Shown here: positions 1 to 8,197 of the stretch, piece after piece | Layout of the letters: each line of letters opens with the position of its first letter | Position numbering within the stretch: position 1 is the first letter of the stretch | NCBI RefSeq assembly: GCF_900115095.1 | Contig: NZ_FOVH01000011.1 | Location: 173,524 to 237,523 of the forward strand | Direction: 5' to 3' | Source of the DNA: Actinomadura madurae | GTDB lineage: Bacteria > Actinomycetota > Actinomycetes > Streptosporangiales > Streptosporangiaceae | Length of the DNA stretch: 64,000 nucleotides | Notes under the pieces: generated by a model | What the model saw: the letters and a program-made list of their open reading frames with translations, nothing else | The model's database searches: none | Told to the model about the DNA's origin: nothing | Program-made: the position numbers and the translations under genes

Positions 1-706
1 CGCACGTGAGCAGGGCCATCGTGCCGGGCTCGGTCCAGCCGCCGGTCTGGCCTCGGGTCAGGGCGAACAGCAGCGTCGATGTTCCCAAGGTCGCGGTGGC
101 CGCGCCGGGGACGTCCAGACGGCCGGCAGGCCTGGACGGCGTGGTCGGCAGTAGACGGAGGGCGAGCGCGGCCGCGGCGGTTCCCGGTGGGACGTTGATC
201 GCGAATATGAGGTGCCAGCCGGCGAGATCGGTGAGCAGCCCGCCGAGGATCAGGCCCGCCGCCGCACCGGAGGCGCCGAGGGCGGCCCAGACGCCCAGGA
301 CCCGGTTGCGCCCGGGTCCCTCCGGATAGAGGTCCAGCAGCAGGGCGAACGCCGCGGCGGAAGCGAACGCCGCTCCGGCTCCCTGCACGGACCGGCCGGC
401 GAGCAGCACCGGCATCGTGCCGGCCACCGCGCACAGCAGCGAGGCGGCGGTGAACGTCGTCGCGCCCGCGACGAAGATCCGGCGTCCCCCGGCGAGGTCG
501 GTGGCTCGGCCGGCGAACAGCAGCAGACCGCCGAAGGCCGCCGCGTACAGGGAGAGCACGTACTGCAAGGTGTGTTCGTCGGTGGCCAGGTCGACACGGA
601 TGGCGTCCAACGCCACTGTCGTGATTGTGCTGTCGAGCACGACCATGAACTGGACGACGCACAGCACCGCGACCGCGGCCCGGCGCCCGGCGGCGGTGGC
701 GGTCAC
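1..706 (-). CDS. DHA2-type MFS drug/solute exporter, N-terminal part (gene runs off the window)
   Basis: Translating the minus strand from a GTG at 706 gives about 235 residues with no stop before the window edge. The product starts with a short Arg-rich tail, then TM1 with the DHA2-typical QFMVVLDSTITTVAL, a loop containing GRATDLAGGRR (MFS motif A) near residues 65-75, and further hydrophobic helices including NVPPGTAAAALAL (TM6 region of 14-TM drug:H+ antiporters). It is a cytoplasmic-membrane proton antiporter by family. The GTG overlaps the TGA of the upstream SDR gene (GTGA), so the two are translationally coupled. Substrate is unknown. A divergent LysR 0.8 kb away is the likely regulator of the pair. 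The C-terminal half lies outside the window. Confidence 0.85.
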   Translation of the reverse strand, partial: MTATAAGRRAAVAVLCVVQFMVVLDSTITTVALDAIRVDLATDEHTLQYVLSLYAAAFGGLLLFAGRATDLAGGRRIFVAGATTFTAASLLCAVAGTMPVLLAGRSVQGAGAAFASAAAFALLLDLYPEGPGRNRVLGVWAALGASGAAAGLILGGLLTDLAGWHLIFAINVPPGTAAAALALRLLPTTPSRPAGRLDVPGAATATLGTSTLLFALTRGQTGGWTEPGTMALLTC

Positions 707-1452
707 GCCGTCAAGCCGCCGTCGAGGGGGACGATTACTCCGTTCAGGTAGTCGGCGGCGGGGCCGGCCAGGAAGGTCACTACGGCGGCGACGTCCGCTG
801 CGGTGGCCAGCCGGTTGGCCGGGATCGTCGGCAGGACGTCGCGCTCGATGTCGAGGGCTGCCTGCGCCGGTGCGGACATCGGGCCGTCGACGACGATGCC
901 GGGGTTGACCGCGTTGACCCGTACGCCGTCCGAGCCGTGCTCCAGCGCCCAGGTGCGGGTCAGGTTGTCCAGTGCGGCTTTCGAGCTGTTGTAGATCGCC
1001 GCGCCCCAGTAGGTCTTGATCGTGCCGATCGTGCTGACGTTGACGACTCGCCCGGCTCCAGAGGCGATGAGCCCTGGTAGCGCGGCCTGGGTCAGGAAGA
1101 ACGCGGCCTTGTAGTTGAGGGCGACGATGCGGTCGAAAGCCTCCTCGGTGCCCTGGATCGCCGGGCCGTTGGCGTACGTGGCGGCGTTGTTGACCAGGAT
1201 GTCGAGGCGCCCGAAGCGTTCCATGGTGGCGTCGACGATGCGGTGGTGCGTGCCGTGGTCGGTCAGGTCCGCGGCAAGGGACATTGCGCGAGGCAGGTCC
1301 TTGGCGACGGCCTCGCCGGCTTCGGCTCGGCGGCCGACGACGGTGACCGCTGCCCCGGCTGCGGCGAGGGTACGGGCGATGACGGCGCCGATACCTCCGG
1401 TCGCGCCGGTGACGATCGCGACCTTGCCGTCCAGGTGAGGTGTGGAGTCCAT
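703..1452 (-). CDS. SDR-family NAD(P)-dependent oxidoreductase
   Basis: A 249-residue classical short-chain dehydrogenase/reductase. Visible features are the cofactor motif TGATGGIG (residues 15-22), NNAA near residue 87, the catalytic S and YNSSK (Y...K) around 135-160, and the C-terminal PLDGGLTA typical of the family's last strand. The length matches classical SDRs. It is a soluble oxidoreductase acting on a hydroxyl/keto group; the substrate cannot be assigned. The stop overlaps the GTG of the MFS exporter, and the gene is divergent from a LysR gene with only 70 bp between them. Modification plus export of a small molecule under LysR control is the simplest reading. Confidence 0.9.
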   Translation of the reverse strand: MDSTPHLDGKVAIVTGATGGIGAVIARTLAAAGAAVTVVGRRAEAGEAVAKDLPRAMSLAADLTDHGTHHRIVDATMERFGRLDILVNNAATYANGPAIQGTEEAFDRIVALNYKAAFFLTQAALPGLIASGAGRVVNVSTIGTIKTYWGAAIYNSSKAALDNLTRTWALEHGSDGVRVNAVNPGIVVDGPMSAPAQAALDIERDVLPTIPANRLATAADVAAVVTFLAGPAADYLNGVIVPLDGGLTA

Positions 1453-1522
1453 GCGATCGACCGTAGGAAGGAGAGTTCATAAGATCAAAGACGAGTTCGG
1501 GATGACTTGATAATGTGAATGC
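1453..1522. promoter_or_regulatory. Divergent SDR/LysR promoter region
   Basis: This 70-bp AT-richer spacer separates the divergent starts at 1452 (minus) and 1523 (plus). It contains TTGATAATGTGAATGC just before the lysR start. In this arrangement the LysR protein normally binds a T-N11-A type site in the shared spacer and controls the divergent gene and itself. I cannot single out one operator with certainty. Confidence 0.5.
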
Positions 1523-2443
1523 ATGAAGTTCGACCTGCGGCACCTGGAGTCGTTCGTCGCGGTCGCCGAAGAGTTGCACTTCGGTCGTGCTGCGGCCCGT
1601 CTGCACCTGGCCCAGCCGGCGCTCTCTCAGCAGATTCTGCGCCTTGAGGCGGCCCTCGGGGTCGATCTGCTGGTGCGCGAGCGACGGCGCACGGCGCTCA
1701 GCGACGTCGGCCGGCTCTTCTTGGTGGAGGCGCGGCGCACGCTGGAACAGGCGAGAGTGGCGGAATCGGTGGCTGAGCGCGCGCGGCGCGGGGAGGTGGG
1801 CCGGCTTCGCGTCGGGTATCACCCGACCGCCTCGTCCCAGCTGTTCCTCACCGCGCTGTCCGCCTTCGAGCGGGCCGTCCCGGACGTGGAGCTGAGCCTG
1901 CGGGAGCTGCCCATGGGCGTCTTGGGCGAGCCGCTCCACGACGACACGGTCGACGTCGCGTTTCTCAGCACCTTCGGCGCGATCGATTGCGAACGGGGAG
2001 AGCTGCGGATGCGGATCCTGGCGAGAGAGTGTTTCCTCCTCGCCGCGCCAACGGGGCACGCGTTGGCGACGCAGGACGACGTCGCGCTGCGCGACGTCGT
2101 AGGCGAGACGCTCGTCATGCTGGGCCGTGACGTCTGCGCCTTCTGGCACGACGACCTGCTGGCGATGTGCGGAAGGGGCGGCTACACCCCTGAGTCGGTC
2201 CGGTATGCCGGCGAGCTCGGCACGCAGCTCACGCTGGTGGCGGCCGGACTCGGAGTGGCCCTGGTGCAGGAGACCAGCAGGATGGTGCGCACCGACGGCA
2301 TCGACTACGTCCCCGTCCGAGACGCGAACCAACCGGTGATCTCCGCGGCGATATGGCGGGCCAACGATACGTCGCCTGCGCTTGCCCGCTTCCTGGACCT
2401 GCTCCCTGAAGTCACTCCAGGACAGCCCGACCACACTCGTTGA
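1523..2443 (+). CDS. LysR-family transcriptional regulator
   Basis: 306 residues, normal LysR length. The N-terminal winged HTH (residues 4-62) reads LRHLESFVAVAEELHFGRAA followed by LHLAQPALSQQILRLE, the canonical recognition-helix segment. Residues about 90-295 form the periplasmic-binding-like effector domain (start LRVGYHPTASSQL). ATG at 1523 is the only start that keeps the complete HTH. It is divergent from the SDR-MFS pair, which it probably regulates in response to a small effector that cannot be identified. Downstream is an unrelated methyltransferase gene after a 67-bp gap. Confidence 0.9.
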   Translation: MKFDLRHLESFVAVAEELHFGRAAARLHLAQPALSQQILRLEAALGVDLLVRERRRTALSDVGRLFLVEARRTLEQARVAESVAERARRGEVGRLRVGYHPTASSQLFLTALSAFERAVPDVELSLRELPMGVLGEPLHDDTVDVAFLSTFGAIDCERGELRMRILARECFLLAAPTGHALATQDDVALRDVVGETLVMLGRDVCAFWHDDLLAMCGRGGYTPESVRYAGELGTQLTLVAAGLGVALVQETSRMVRTDGIDYVPVRDANQPVISAAIWRANDTSPALARFLDLLPEVTPGQPDHTR

Positions 2444-2510
2444 GACAATCTGCCGCATACGGGGGCATAGGCACCTGTAGAGGCTCCGTCGGAGGGGCTA
2501 CGGTCCTGGG

Positions 2511-3158
2511 ATGACCTGGTTGTCGGATACCCAGAAGTCCTACGACGCCCTGGCGGCCGGCTATGCCGACGAGACCCGCGACCTGCTCGACAGGCTGCTG
2601 CACGTGCGGGCGGGGGTGGTGCTGTTCTCCGACCTGGTCCGCGCGATCGGTGGCGGGCCCGTCGCCGACGTGGGCTGCGGGCCGGGGCACACCACCGCCC
2701 TGCTGCGGGAGATGGACGCGGACGCGTTCGGCATCGACCTGTCACCCGCGATGATCGAGATCGCCCGCCGCGAGCACCCCGGCGCGCGGTTCGAGGTCGG
2801 GTCGATGACCGACCTCGACGTCGCCGACGGCTCTCTGGCGGGTGTGATCGCGTGGTGGTCGCTGATCTACATCCCGGACGATGCGGTGCCGGGCGTCCTC
2901 GGACAGTTCCACCGGGTCCTCCGGCCGGACGGGGTGCTTGCCCTGGGATTCCACGTCGGTAACGAGTCGAAGCTTGAGACGACCGGAGACGGCGACCAGT
3001 CCGTACAGACGTACGTCCACCATCGCCGACCGTCCCGCGTGGCCGACTGGGTCCGCGAGGCGGGCTTCACCGTGGAGGCCCAGCACCTACTCAGCCCGGA
3101 CAATCCGAAGCCGGGCGCGATCCTCTTCGCACGCAGGCCTTCGGCGGCCCCGCACTGA
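2511..3158 (+). CDS. Class I SAM-dependent methyltransferase
   Basis: 215 residues with a Rossmann-type methyltransferase core. Motif I is VADVGCGPGHTTALL (about 46-60), followed by the acidic residue binding the SAM ribose in FGIDLSPAMIEIAR, then GSMTDLDVADGSLAGVIAWWSL (motif II/III region) and LRPDGVLALGFH. The ATG at 2511 has GGAGGGG upstream at a somewhat long spacing. The family is the Methyltransf_11/25 type acting on small molecules; the acceptor is unknown. It stands alone between a LysR gene and a promoter for the next transcript, so context gives no pathway. Confidence 0.85.
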   Translation: MTWLSDTQKSYDALAAGYADETRDLLDRLLHVRAGVVLFSDLVRAIGGGPVADVGCGPGHTTALLREMDADAFGIDLSPAMIEIARREHPGARFEVGSMTDLDVADGSLAGVIAWWSLIYIPDDAVPGVLGQFHRVLRPDGVLALGFHVGNESKLETTGDGDQSVQTYVHHRRPSRVADWVREAGFTVEAQHLLSPDNPKPGAILFARRPSAAPH

Positions 3159-3170
3159 CCGAGCTTGACT

Positions 3171-3215
3171 TTGTCGCATGCTATGACTCATCTTATTAAG
3201 ACAAAGCTTGCGACA
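3171..3215 (+). promoter_or_regulatory. Sigma-70-like promoter with an inverted repeat upstream of the membrane protein/GntR pair
   Basis: TTGTCG (3171-3176), a 17-bp spacer and TATTAA (3194-3199) form a good -35/-10 pair. TGTCGCA (3172-3178) and TGCGACA (3209-3215) are 7-bp inverted arms that bracket the -10 and start region. GntR/YtrA-type regulators often autoregulate through such repeats, so this is a candidate operator for the gntR gene at 4004. A GAGAGG ribosome site follows at 3218-3223. Confidence 0.55.
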
Positions 3216-3229
3216 TTGAGAGGTGCGGC

Positions 3230-4007
3230 ATGCGCCAGGCGGATGACACGGAGGCCGTGCAGTGGCTGGCCCGGCACGGCCTGGCCGACGCCGAACCCTC
3301 CCCACTCCTCGTGACGCGGCTGGCGGTGCGGCGGCGCGCCAGGGCCATCGACAGCATCCTGCTGGCCGCGTTCCTGCTCGGCGCGGCGCTCACGCACGTG
3401 TTGGCGCTGCCCGGACGTCCTGCCCTCCTGGCTGCCGCTGCTGGCGCTGACGGCGCTGGTGGCCGCTCTGCTCATGGCGCAGTGGCAGCTCGGACGCTGG
3501 GTGCGGCGCGCCGACCGGCGGGACGGCGCGCGGCTGTCCCGGCGGGTGGCCCACCCGGTCGCGCTCAGCTGGCCGGAGGTGCTGGGCCGGCCGTATGCCG
3601 TCTTCACGGCCGCCACCTTCGCGGGCGCGCTGCTGCTCGCGGTCAGCGTGCTGCCGGTCTCGGACCCCACCTTGCGGTACGGTGCGATCATCGTGCTGAT
3701 CAGCCTCGCCGGCGTCGGCGCCGGCCTCCTCGCGCAGCTGCGCCATGTGCTGGCGAGCCCGGCCGTGGCGGAGGACGAGGCGTCGCTCACGGCCGATGTC
3801 ATCATGCGGGTCGAGGACGCCCGCGCCCTCGTCACACCCAGCCTGGTGTGGTCGCTGCCGGCCATATTCCTGTACGGGGAATCGCTGGGCTGGTGGAACG
3901 CGGTCGCGGTGGGGCTCGTGGTGGTGGGCGTCGTCGCGCTCGCCCTGATCCATCACCGGACCACCGGTGTCGCGGCGGCGGCACGGCGCGCCATGGACAC
4001 TCGATGA
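3230..4007 (+). pseudogene. Membrane protein partner of GntR, interrupted by a single-base frameshift
   Basis: The ATG at 3230 (GAGAGG six bases upstream) opens a frame reading MRQADDTEAVQWLARHGLAD and a first hydrophobic helix (SILLAAFLLGAALTHVLAL). That frame then degenerates near 3410. The continuation is in another frame, from PDVLPSWLPLLALTALVAAL through further helices to the stop at 4005-4007. Removing one C from the CCC run at about 3409-3412 would restore one protein of roughly 258 residues with about 5 helices. The intact gene would end in ATGA overlap with gntR, the usual layout of a small membrane protein coupled to a YtrA-type regulator. Either a real mutation or a homopolymer sequencing error explains it. 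Function unknown. Confidence 0.7.
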
Positions 4008-4369
4008 TCGTCATCGACGGGGCCTCGCCGGTGCCGCCGTACGAGCAGCTCCGGGCCCAGCTCGCGGGGCAGATCCAGGATCGCACCCTCGCCGTCGGGG
4101 CGAGGCTGCCGACGATCCGCCGGCTGGCGGCCGATCTCGGCCTCGCCGTGAACACCGTCGGCCGGGCCTACCGGGAGCTGGAGGAGGCCGGGCTGATCGA
4201 GACCCGCGGGCGGGCCGGCTCGTTCGTCTCCGCCGCCGGGGAGCAGGCCCGCGAACAGGCTCAGCGCGCCGCCCGGGACTACGCGGCGATCATCGCCAGG
4301 GTCGGCATCGACCCCGCCGAGGCGATCCGGATCGTCGAGGCGGCGCTGGGCCAGGCCGCACGTCCATGA
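4004..4369 (+). CDS. GntR-family regulator, YtrA subfamily
   Basis: 121 residues beginning MIVIDGASPVPPYEQLRAQL, a typical GntR N-terminus, with the winged HTH through LPTIRRLAADLGLAVNTVGR and AYRELEEAGLIETRGRAGSF. The C-terminal tail is only about 45 residues, so there is no large FCD/UTRA effector domain; this short form is the YtrA subfamily. The ATG overlaps the stop of the frameshifted membrane-protein gene (ATGA). It probably represses its own operon via the inverted repeat at 3172-3215. The frame is the same as the N-terminal part of the broken upstream gene, so a spurious long fusion reading exists but is not credible. Confidence 0.85.
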   Translation: MIVIDGASPVPPYEQLRAQLAGQIQDRTLAVGARLPTIRRLAADLGLAVNTVGRAYRELEEAGLIETRGRAGSFVSAAGEQAREQAQRAARDYAAIIARVGIDPAEAIRIVEAALGQAARP

Positions 4370-4394
4370 CGGCCGCTCCCGCACCGCGCCATCG

Positions 4395-5444
4395 TCAGCG
4401 CCAGCCGAGTTCGGGGGCCACGTGGGTGAGGATGTCTTCCAGGACGTGCGCGTTGTAGTCGACGCCCAGCTGGTTGGGGACGGTGAGCAGTAGCGTGTCC
4501 GCGGCCTGGATGGCCTCGTCGCCTGCCAGCTGCTTCACCAGGACGTCCGGCTCTGCCGCGTATGAGCGGCCGAAGATCGCCCTGGTGTTCTCGTCGATCA
4601 TTCCGATCTGGTCGTCCGAGTCGGCGTTCCGGCCGAAGTAGGCGCGGTCCAGGTCGGTGGTCAGGGCGAAGACGCTGCGGCTGACCGACACGCGCGGCTC
4701 GCGCTGGTGTCCGGCGTCCTTCCAGGCCTGCCGGTAGGCCTCGATCTGCTTGCGCTGCTGAACGTGCAGCGGCTCGCCGGTCTCGTCGTTCTTGAGCGTG
4801 GAGCTTTGCAGGTTCATGCCGAGCTCGGCCGCCCACACGCCGGTGGCGTTGGAGCCGGAGCCCCACCAGATGCGGTCGCGCAGGCCCTCGGAATGCGGCT
4901 CGGGGCGCAGCAGCCCCGGGGGATTGGGGAACATCGGCCGCGGATTCGGCTGGGCGAAGCCTTTGCCCCGCAGCACCGTGAGCAGCACCTCGGTGTGCTT
5001 GCGCGCCATGTCGGCATCGGTGTCGCCCTCGGACGGCTCGTACCCGAAGTACCGCCACCCGTCGATGACCTGTTCCGGTGATCCCCGGCTGATGCCCAGT
5101 TGCAGCCGTCCGCCGGAGATCAGGTCGGCGGCCCCGGCGGTCTCGGCGAAGTACATCGGGTTCTCGTAACGCATGTCGATGACGCCGGTGCCGATCTCGA
5201 TGCGCGAGGTCTTCGCGCCGATCGCGGAGAGCAGCGGGAAGGGAGAGGCCAGCTGCCTGGCGAAATGGTGGACGCGGAAGTAGGCGCCGTCGGCGCCCAG
5301 TTCCTCCGCGGCCACGGCGAGATCGATCGACTGGAGCAGCGCGTCCGCCGCCGACCGGGTTCGGGAGCCGGCGCCGTCACTCCAGTGGCCGAACGAGAGA
5401 AAGCCGATCTTCTTCACACCGACACCAACCATCTCGGCGTCCAT
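4395..5444 (-). CDS. Luciferase-like (LLM class) flavin-dependent oxidoreductase
   Basis: 349 residues with a bacterial-luciferase TIM-barrel signature: IGFLSFGHWSDG at the start, AAEELGADGAYFRVHHF near 45-60, EIGTGVIDMRYENP near 83-96 and LQLGISRGSPEQ near 115. These enzymes use reduced FMN or F420 and usually act as monooxygenases. The ATG at 5444 is followed by a second ATG at 5432, and either could be used. It lies 32 bp downstream of livM on the same strand and is probably the last gene of the importer operon, so it may oxidise the imported substrate. Its 3' end faces the gntR gene. Confidence 0.85.
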   Translation of the reverse strand: MDAEMVGVGVKKIGFLSFGHWSDGAGSRTRSAADALLQSIDLAVAAEELGADGAYFRVHHFARQLASPFPLLSAIGAKTSRIEIGTGVIDMRYENPMYFAETAGAADLISGGRLQLGISRGSPEQVIDGWRYFGYEPSEGDTDADMARKHTEVLLTVLRGKGFAQPNPRPMFPNPPGLLRPEPHSEGLRDRIWWGSGSNATGVWAAELGMNLQSSTLKNDETGEPLHVQQRKQIEAYRQAWKDAGHQREPRVSVSRSVFALTTDLDRAYFGRNADSDDQIGMIDENTRAIFGRSYAAEPDVLVKQLAGDEAIQAADTLLLTVPNQLGVDYNAHVLEDILTHVAPELGWR

Positions 5445-5476
5445 GAGATTCCAGCCTGGACGGTCCTGAGCCCGGT

Positions 5477-6544
5477 TCAGACACCTGGGTCCGTGTTTCC
5501 TACCAGGACGCCCTTTCGGGGTTGGGGGGCGTCGACCGGGTCGTCGTTCTTGGGACGGAACAGCGACGCCAGGCCGCCCGGGAGGAAGAGGATCACCAGG
5601 ACGAAGACGGTGCCGAGGATGAAGTCCGGCTGGCTCATGGGTGCCTGGATGACCTTCGGGAGCGCGCTCACCGCATCCGAGTCGGCGACCGCGGTGAGTC
5701 TCTCGTTCAGGTAGGTGTAGACGAGGCCGCCCACCACGGCGCCCCAGATCACTCCGCGGCCCCCCAGCACGACCATCAGGACGAGCGACAGGGAGTACCC
5801 CAGGACCACGATGCTCGGATTGGCGCCGCCCATGACGATGGAGTAGACGGCCCCACAGACGCCCGCGAGGGTGCAGGCGATGGTGCCCGAGGCCAGCTGG
5901 CAGGCGTAGACGTTGTAGCCGAGTACGCCGGTCCGCAGGGGGTTCTCGCGTATCGCCTGCCAGATGTGGCCCGCCTCGGTGCGGACGGCGAACGCCACCA
6001 CCGCGTACACCGCGACGAGCAGGGCCAGCGCGAGCCAGTAGGCGTTGCGCGTGTTCGCGATGCCGACGAAGGGGGCGGGCAGGACGTCCAGGCCGTAGGT
6101 GACGCCGACCTCCCCGCCGCTGCGGAGGAAGCCGCGCTCGACCGCGATCGCGAGCGCCTGGGCCAGGGCGAGCGTCGCCATGCTGAAACCGATGCCGGTG
6201 AGCCGCAGGGATGCGGCGTTGCCGACGAGGGCGACCATGAAGGTGAGCAGCATGGCCAGCGGCAGGCCCAGCGTGAACCCGAGGCCGCTGATGTTGCTGA
6301 GGATCACCGTGGAGTAGCAGCCGAACCCGAAGTACAGCGCGTGCCCGAAGGACAGCAGGCCGGTGTAGCCGAACATCAGGTCGAGCGTGATCGCGGTCGC
6401 GGCGGCCACGAACATCAGCGCGAGAAGTTGCAGGCTGCCGGTGCTGTTGACCGCGCCCGGCAGGAGCCCGCCGAAGCTCAGGGCGGAGTACGGCGCGAGG
6501 GCCAGCAGTACGACGACCGCCACCAGTACGAGTGCACGAACCAT
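5477..6544 (-). CDS. livM: Branched-chain amino-acid-type ABC transporter permease (LivM)
   Basis: 355 residues, strongly hydrophobic, with roughly 8-10 membrane helices. LivM-family signatures include LDLMFGYTGLLSFGHALYFG (the GYTGLLSFGH motif) around residues 45-65, IRENPLRTGVLGYNVYACQL around 225-245 and VVLGGRGVIWGAVVGG around 275-290. I chose the ATG at 6544, two bases past the livH stop. The open frame extends far upstream but only overlaps livH and does not look like protein. It forms the inner-membrane channel with LivH. Similar transporters import aromatic acids, amides or urea as well as amino acids, so substrate is not fixed by the family. Confidence 0.9.
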   Translation of the reverse strand: MVRALVLVAVVVLLALAPYSALSFGGLLPGAVNSTGSLQLLALMFVAAATAITLDLMFGYTGLLSFGHALYFGFGCYSTVILSNISGLGFTLGLPLAMLLTFMVALVGNAASLRLTGIGFSMATLALAQALAIAVERGFLRSGGEVGVTYGLDVLPAPFVGIANTRNAYWLALALLVAVYAVVAFAVRTEAGHIWQAIRENPLRTGVLGYNVYACQLASGTIACTLAGVCGAVYSIVMGGANPSIVVLGYSLSLVLMVVLGGRGVIWGAVVGGLVYTYLNERLTAVADSDAVSALPKVIQAPMSQPDFILGTVFVLVILFLPGGLASLFRPKNDDPVDAPQPRKGVLVGNTDPGV

Positions 6545-6546
6545 CG

Positions 6547-7434
6547 TCACACCAGCCGATCCTTCTGGCCCAGGAGTCCCTGGGGCCGCACCAACAGGGT
6601 CAGTACCAGCAGCGCCACGACGAGGATGTCGCCCACACCGTTCTGGACGTAGTAGTTGGCCAGCGACTGGGCGAGGCCGAGGACCACCGCCGCGATCAGC
6701 GCGCCCTGGACGGAGCCGAGCCCGCCGATGATCAGCACGATGAAGGCGAAGATGAGCATCTGGTCGCCGAGGAACGGCGAGACGCCGCCGTAGTAGGAGC
6801 CGGCCAGCGCCCCGCCGAGTCCGGCGAGCATCCCGCCGGCGGTGAAGACCGCCGTGAACGACCGCTTGACGTCGATGCCGAGCGCCGACACCATCTCCGC
6901 GTTCTCGACACCGGCCCGGATGATGAGGCCGTAGCGGGTGCGCGACAGGCACGCCTGGATGACGACCATGGTGACGGCGGCGGCCCCGATGAGCAGGAAC
7001 CGGGTGTTGGGGATCGGCGCGCCCGCGACGTTCGTCGTCGAGGCGACCCAGCCCGGCTGCGGGATCATGTGCTCGTCCGGGCCCCAGATCGCGGCGAGCA
7101 GGGCGACCAGGGCGAGCCCGAGGCCGGCGGTCGCCAGGAGCTGTTCGAGCACCTTGCCCTTCAGCGGGCGGATGATGGTGAGCTCGGTGACCAGGGCGAG
7201 GACGCCGGCGGCCACGCTGGACACCAGGACCGCGACGAGCAGGCGCCAGAGGGACGGGGTCTCCGCGTTCCGGAGCACCGTCCAGGAGGCGAAGGCCGCG
7301 ACGGTGAGGAAGGCGCCGTGCGCGAAGCTCAGGACCCGCATGAGTCCGAAGATGAGGGAGAGGCCGCTGGCCAGCAGGAAGTACAGGGCGCCCAGCCCGA
7401 GGCCGGAGAGCGCGATGAGGGTGAAGGTGTCCAC
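6547..7434 (-). CDS. livH: Branched-chain amino-acid-type ABC transporter permease (LivH)
   Basis: 295 residues with about 8 membrane helices. LivH signatures: the N-terminal GLGLGALYFLLASGLSLIFG, then LMRVLSFAHGAFLTVAAFAS (the FAHG segment), and FIVLIIGGLGSVQGALIAAV near residues 230-250. It is the second permease of the heterodimeric importer channel. It is 13 bp downstream of livF and ends two bases before livM. No anomalies are visible. Confidence 0.92.
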   Translation of the reverse strand: MDTFTLIALSGLGLGALYFLLASGLSLIFGLMRVLSFAHGAFLTVAAFASWTVLRNAETPSLWRLLVAVLVSSVAAGVLALVTELTIIRPLKGKVLEQLLATAGLGLALVALLAAIWGPDEHMIPQPGWVASTTNVAGAPIPNTRFLLIGAAAVTMVVIQACLSRTRYGLIIRAGVENAEMVSALGIDVKRSFTAVFTAGGMLAGLGGALAGSYYGGVSPFLGDQMLIFAFIVLIIGGLGSVQGALIAAVVLGLAQSLANYYVQNGVGDILVVALLVLTLLVRPQGLLGQKDRLV

Positions 7435-7447
7435 GGTCCGGATCCCT

Positions 7448-8197
7448 TCAGGACTCGCCGACGCCGAGGTAGCGGCGCATGGATGCTTCGTCCGCCAGGA
7501 TCTCGGCGGCGGGTCCCTGGGTGGCGACCCTGCCCTCGGACAGCACGACGACCGTGTCCGAGAGGCGGCGGGCCGCGGCGAGGCTCTGCTCGACCAGGAG
7601 GATGCTCGCGGAGGACGCCACGCGCGCCAGGGTGTCCACGACCTCGCGGACCAGGCGCGGCGCCAGCCCCTTCGTCGGTTCGTCGATGAGGAGGAGCAGG
7701 CTGTCGTTCAGCAGGGCGCGCCCGAGGGAGAGCATCTGCTGCTGGCCTCCGGACAGGGTGCCGGCCCGCTGTCCCGCCCGCTTCCTCAGCTCCGGGAAGA
7801 GCTCGAAGACGCGGTCGTAGTCCGGCGTCGTGCCGCGCCGCTCGGCGAGGCGCAGGTTCTCCGCGATGGTGAGCCCGTGGAAGACGTCGCGGTCCTCGGG
7901 GACGTAGCTCACCCCGAGCCGGGCGATCTCATGGGTCTCCAGGCCGCCGAGGTCGCGGCCGTCCAGCCGGATGGTGCCGGTGCGCCGCATCAGGCCGAGG
8001 ATCGAGCGGAGTGTGGAGGTCTTCCCGACGCCGTTGCGGCCCAGGATGGTCGTGACCTGCCCCGCGGGGACGTCGAAGCTGACGCCGTTCAGGATGTGCG
8101 AACGGCCGATGTAGGCGTGGACGTCGGTGAGCGTCATCAGGGCACGGCTGTCCGCGGACGTGCCCTCGGCTTCGGACAGCACTCGGGACGCGTTCAC
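7448..8197 (-). CDS. livF: ABC transporter ATP-binding protein (LivF)
   Basis: 249 residues from a GTG at 8197 that overlaps the livG stop (GTGA). An upstream in-frame extension exists but overlaps livG and is not conserved-looking. The ATPase motifs are all present: Walker A GRNGVGKTS (about residues 52-60), Q-loop region, ABC signature LSGGQQQML (about 148-156), Walker B LLLIDEP (about 168-174) and a switch His replaced in context by VEQSLAAA, which is usual for LivF. It energises the LivHM channel at the cytoplasmic face. Confidence 0.92.
   Translation of the reverse strand: MNASRVLSEAEGTSADSRALMTLTDVHAYIGRSHILNGVSFDVPAGQVTTILGRNGVGKTSTLRSILGLMRRTGTIRLDGRDLGGLETHEIARLGVSYVPEDRDVFHGLTIAENLRLAERRGTTPDYDRVFELFPELRKRAGQRAGTLSGGQQQMLSLGRALLNDSLLLLIDEPTKGLAPRLVREVVDTLARVASSASILLVEQSLAAARRLSDTVVVLSEGRVATQGPAAEILADEASMRRYLGVGES

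Noticed and set aside
5477..6952. N-terminally extended version of the LivM permease (491 residues)
   Set aside because: The extra 136 residues overlap livH in another frame and are Arg/Gly/Pro-rich, typical of GC-rich out-of-frame reading; the natural LivM start is at 6544.
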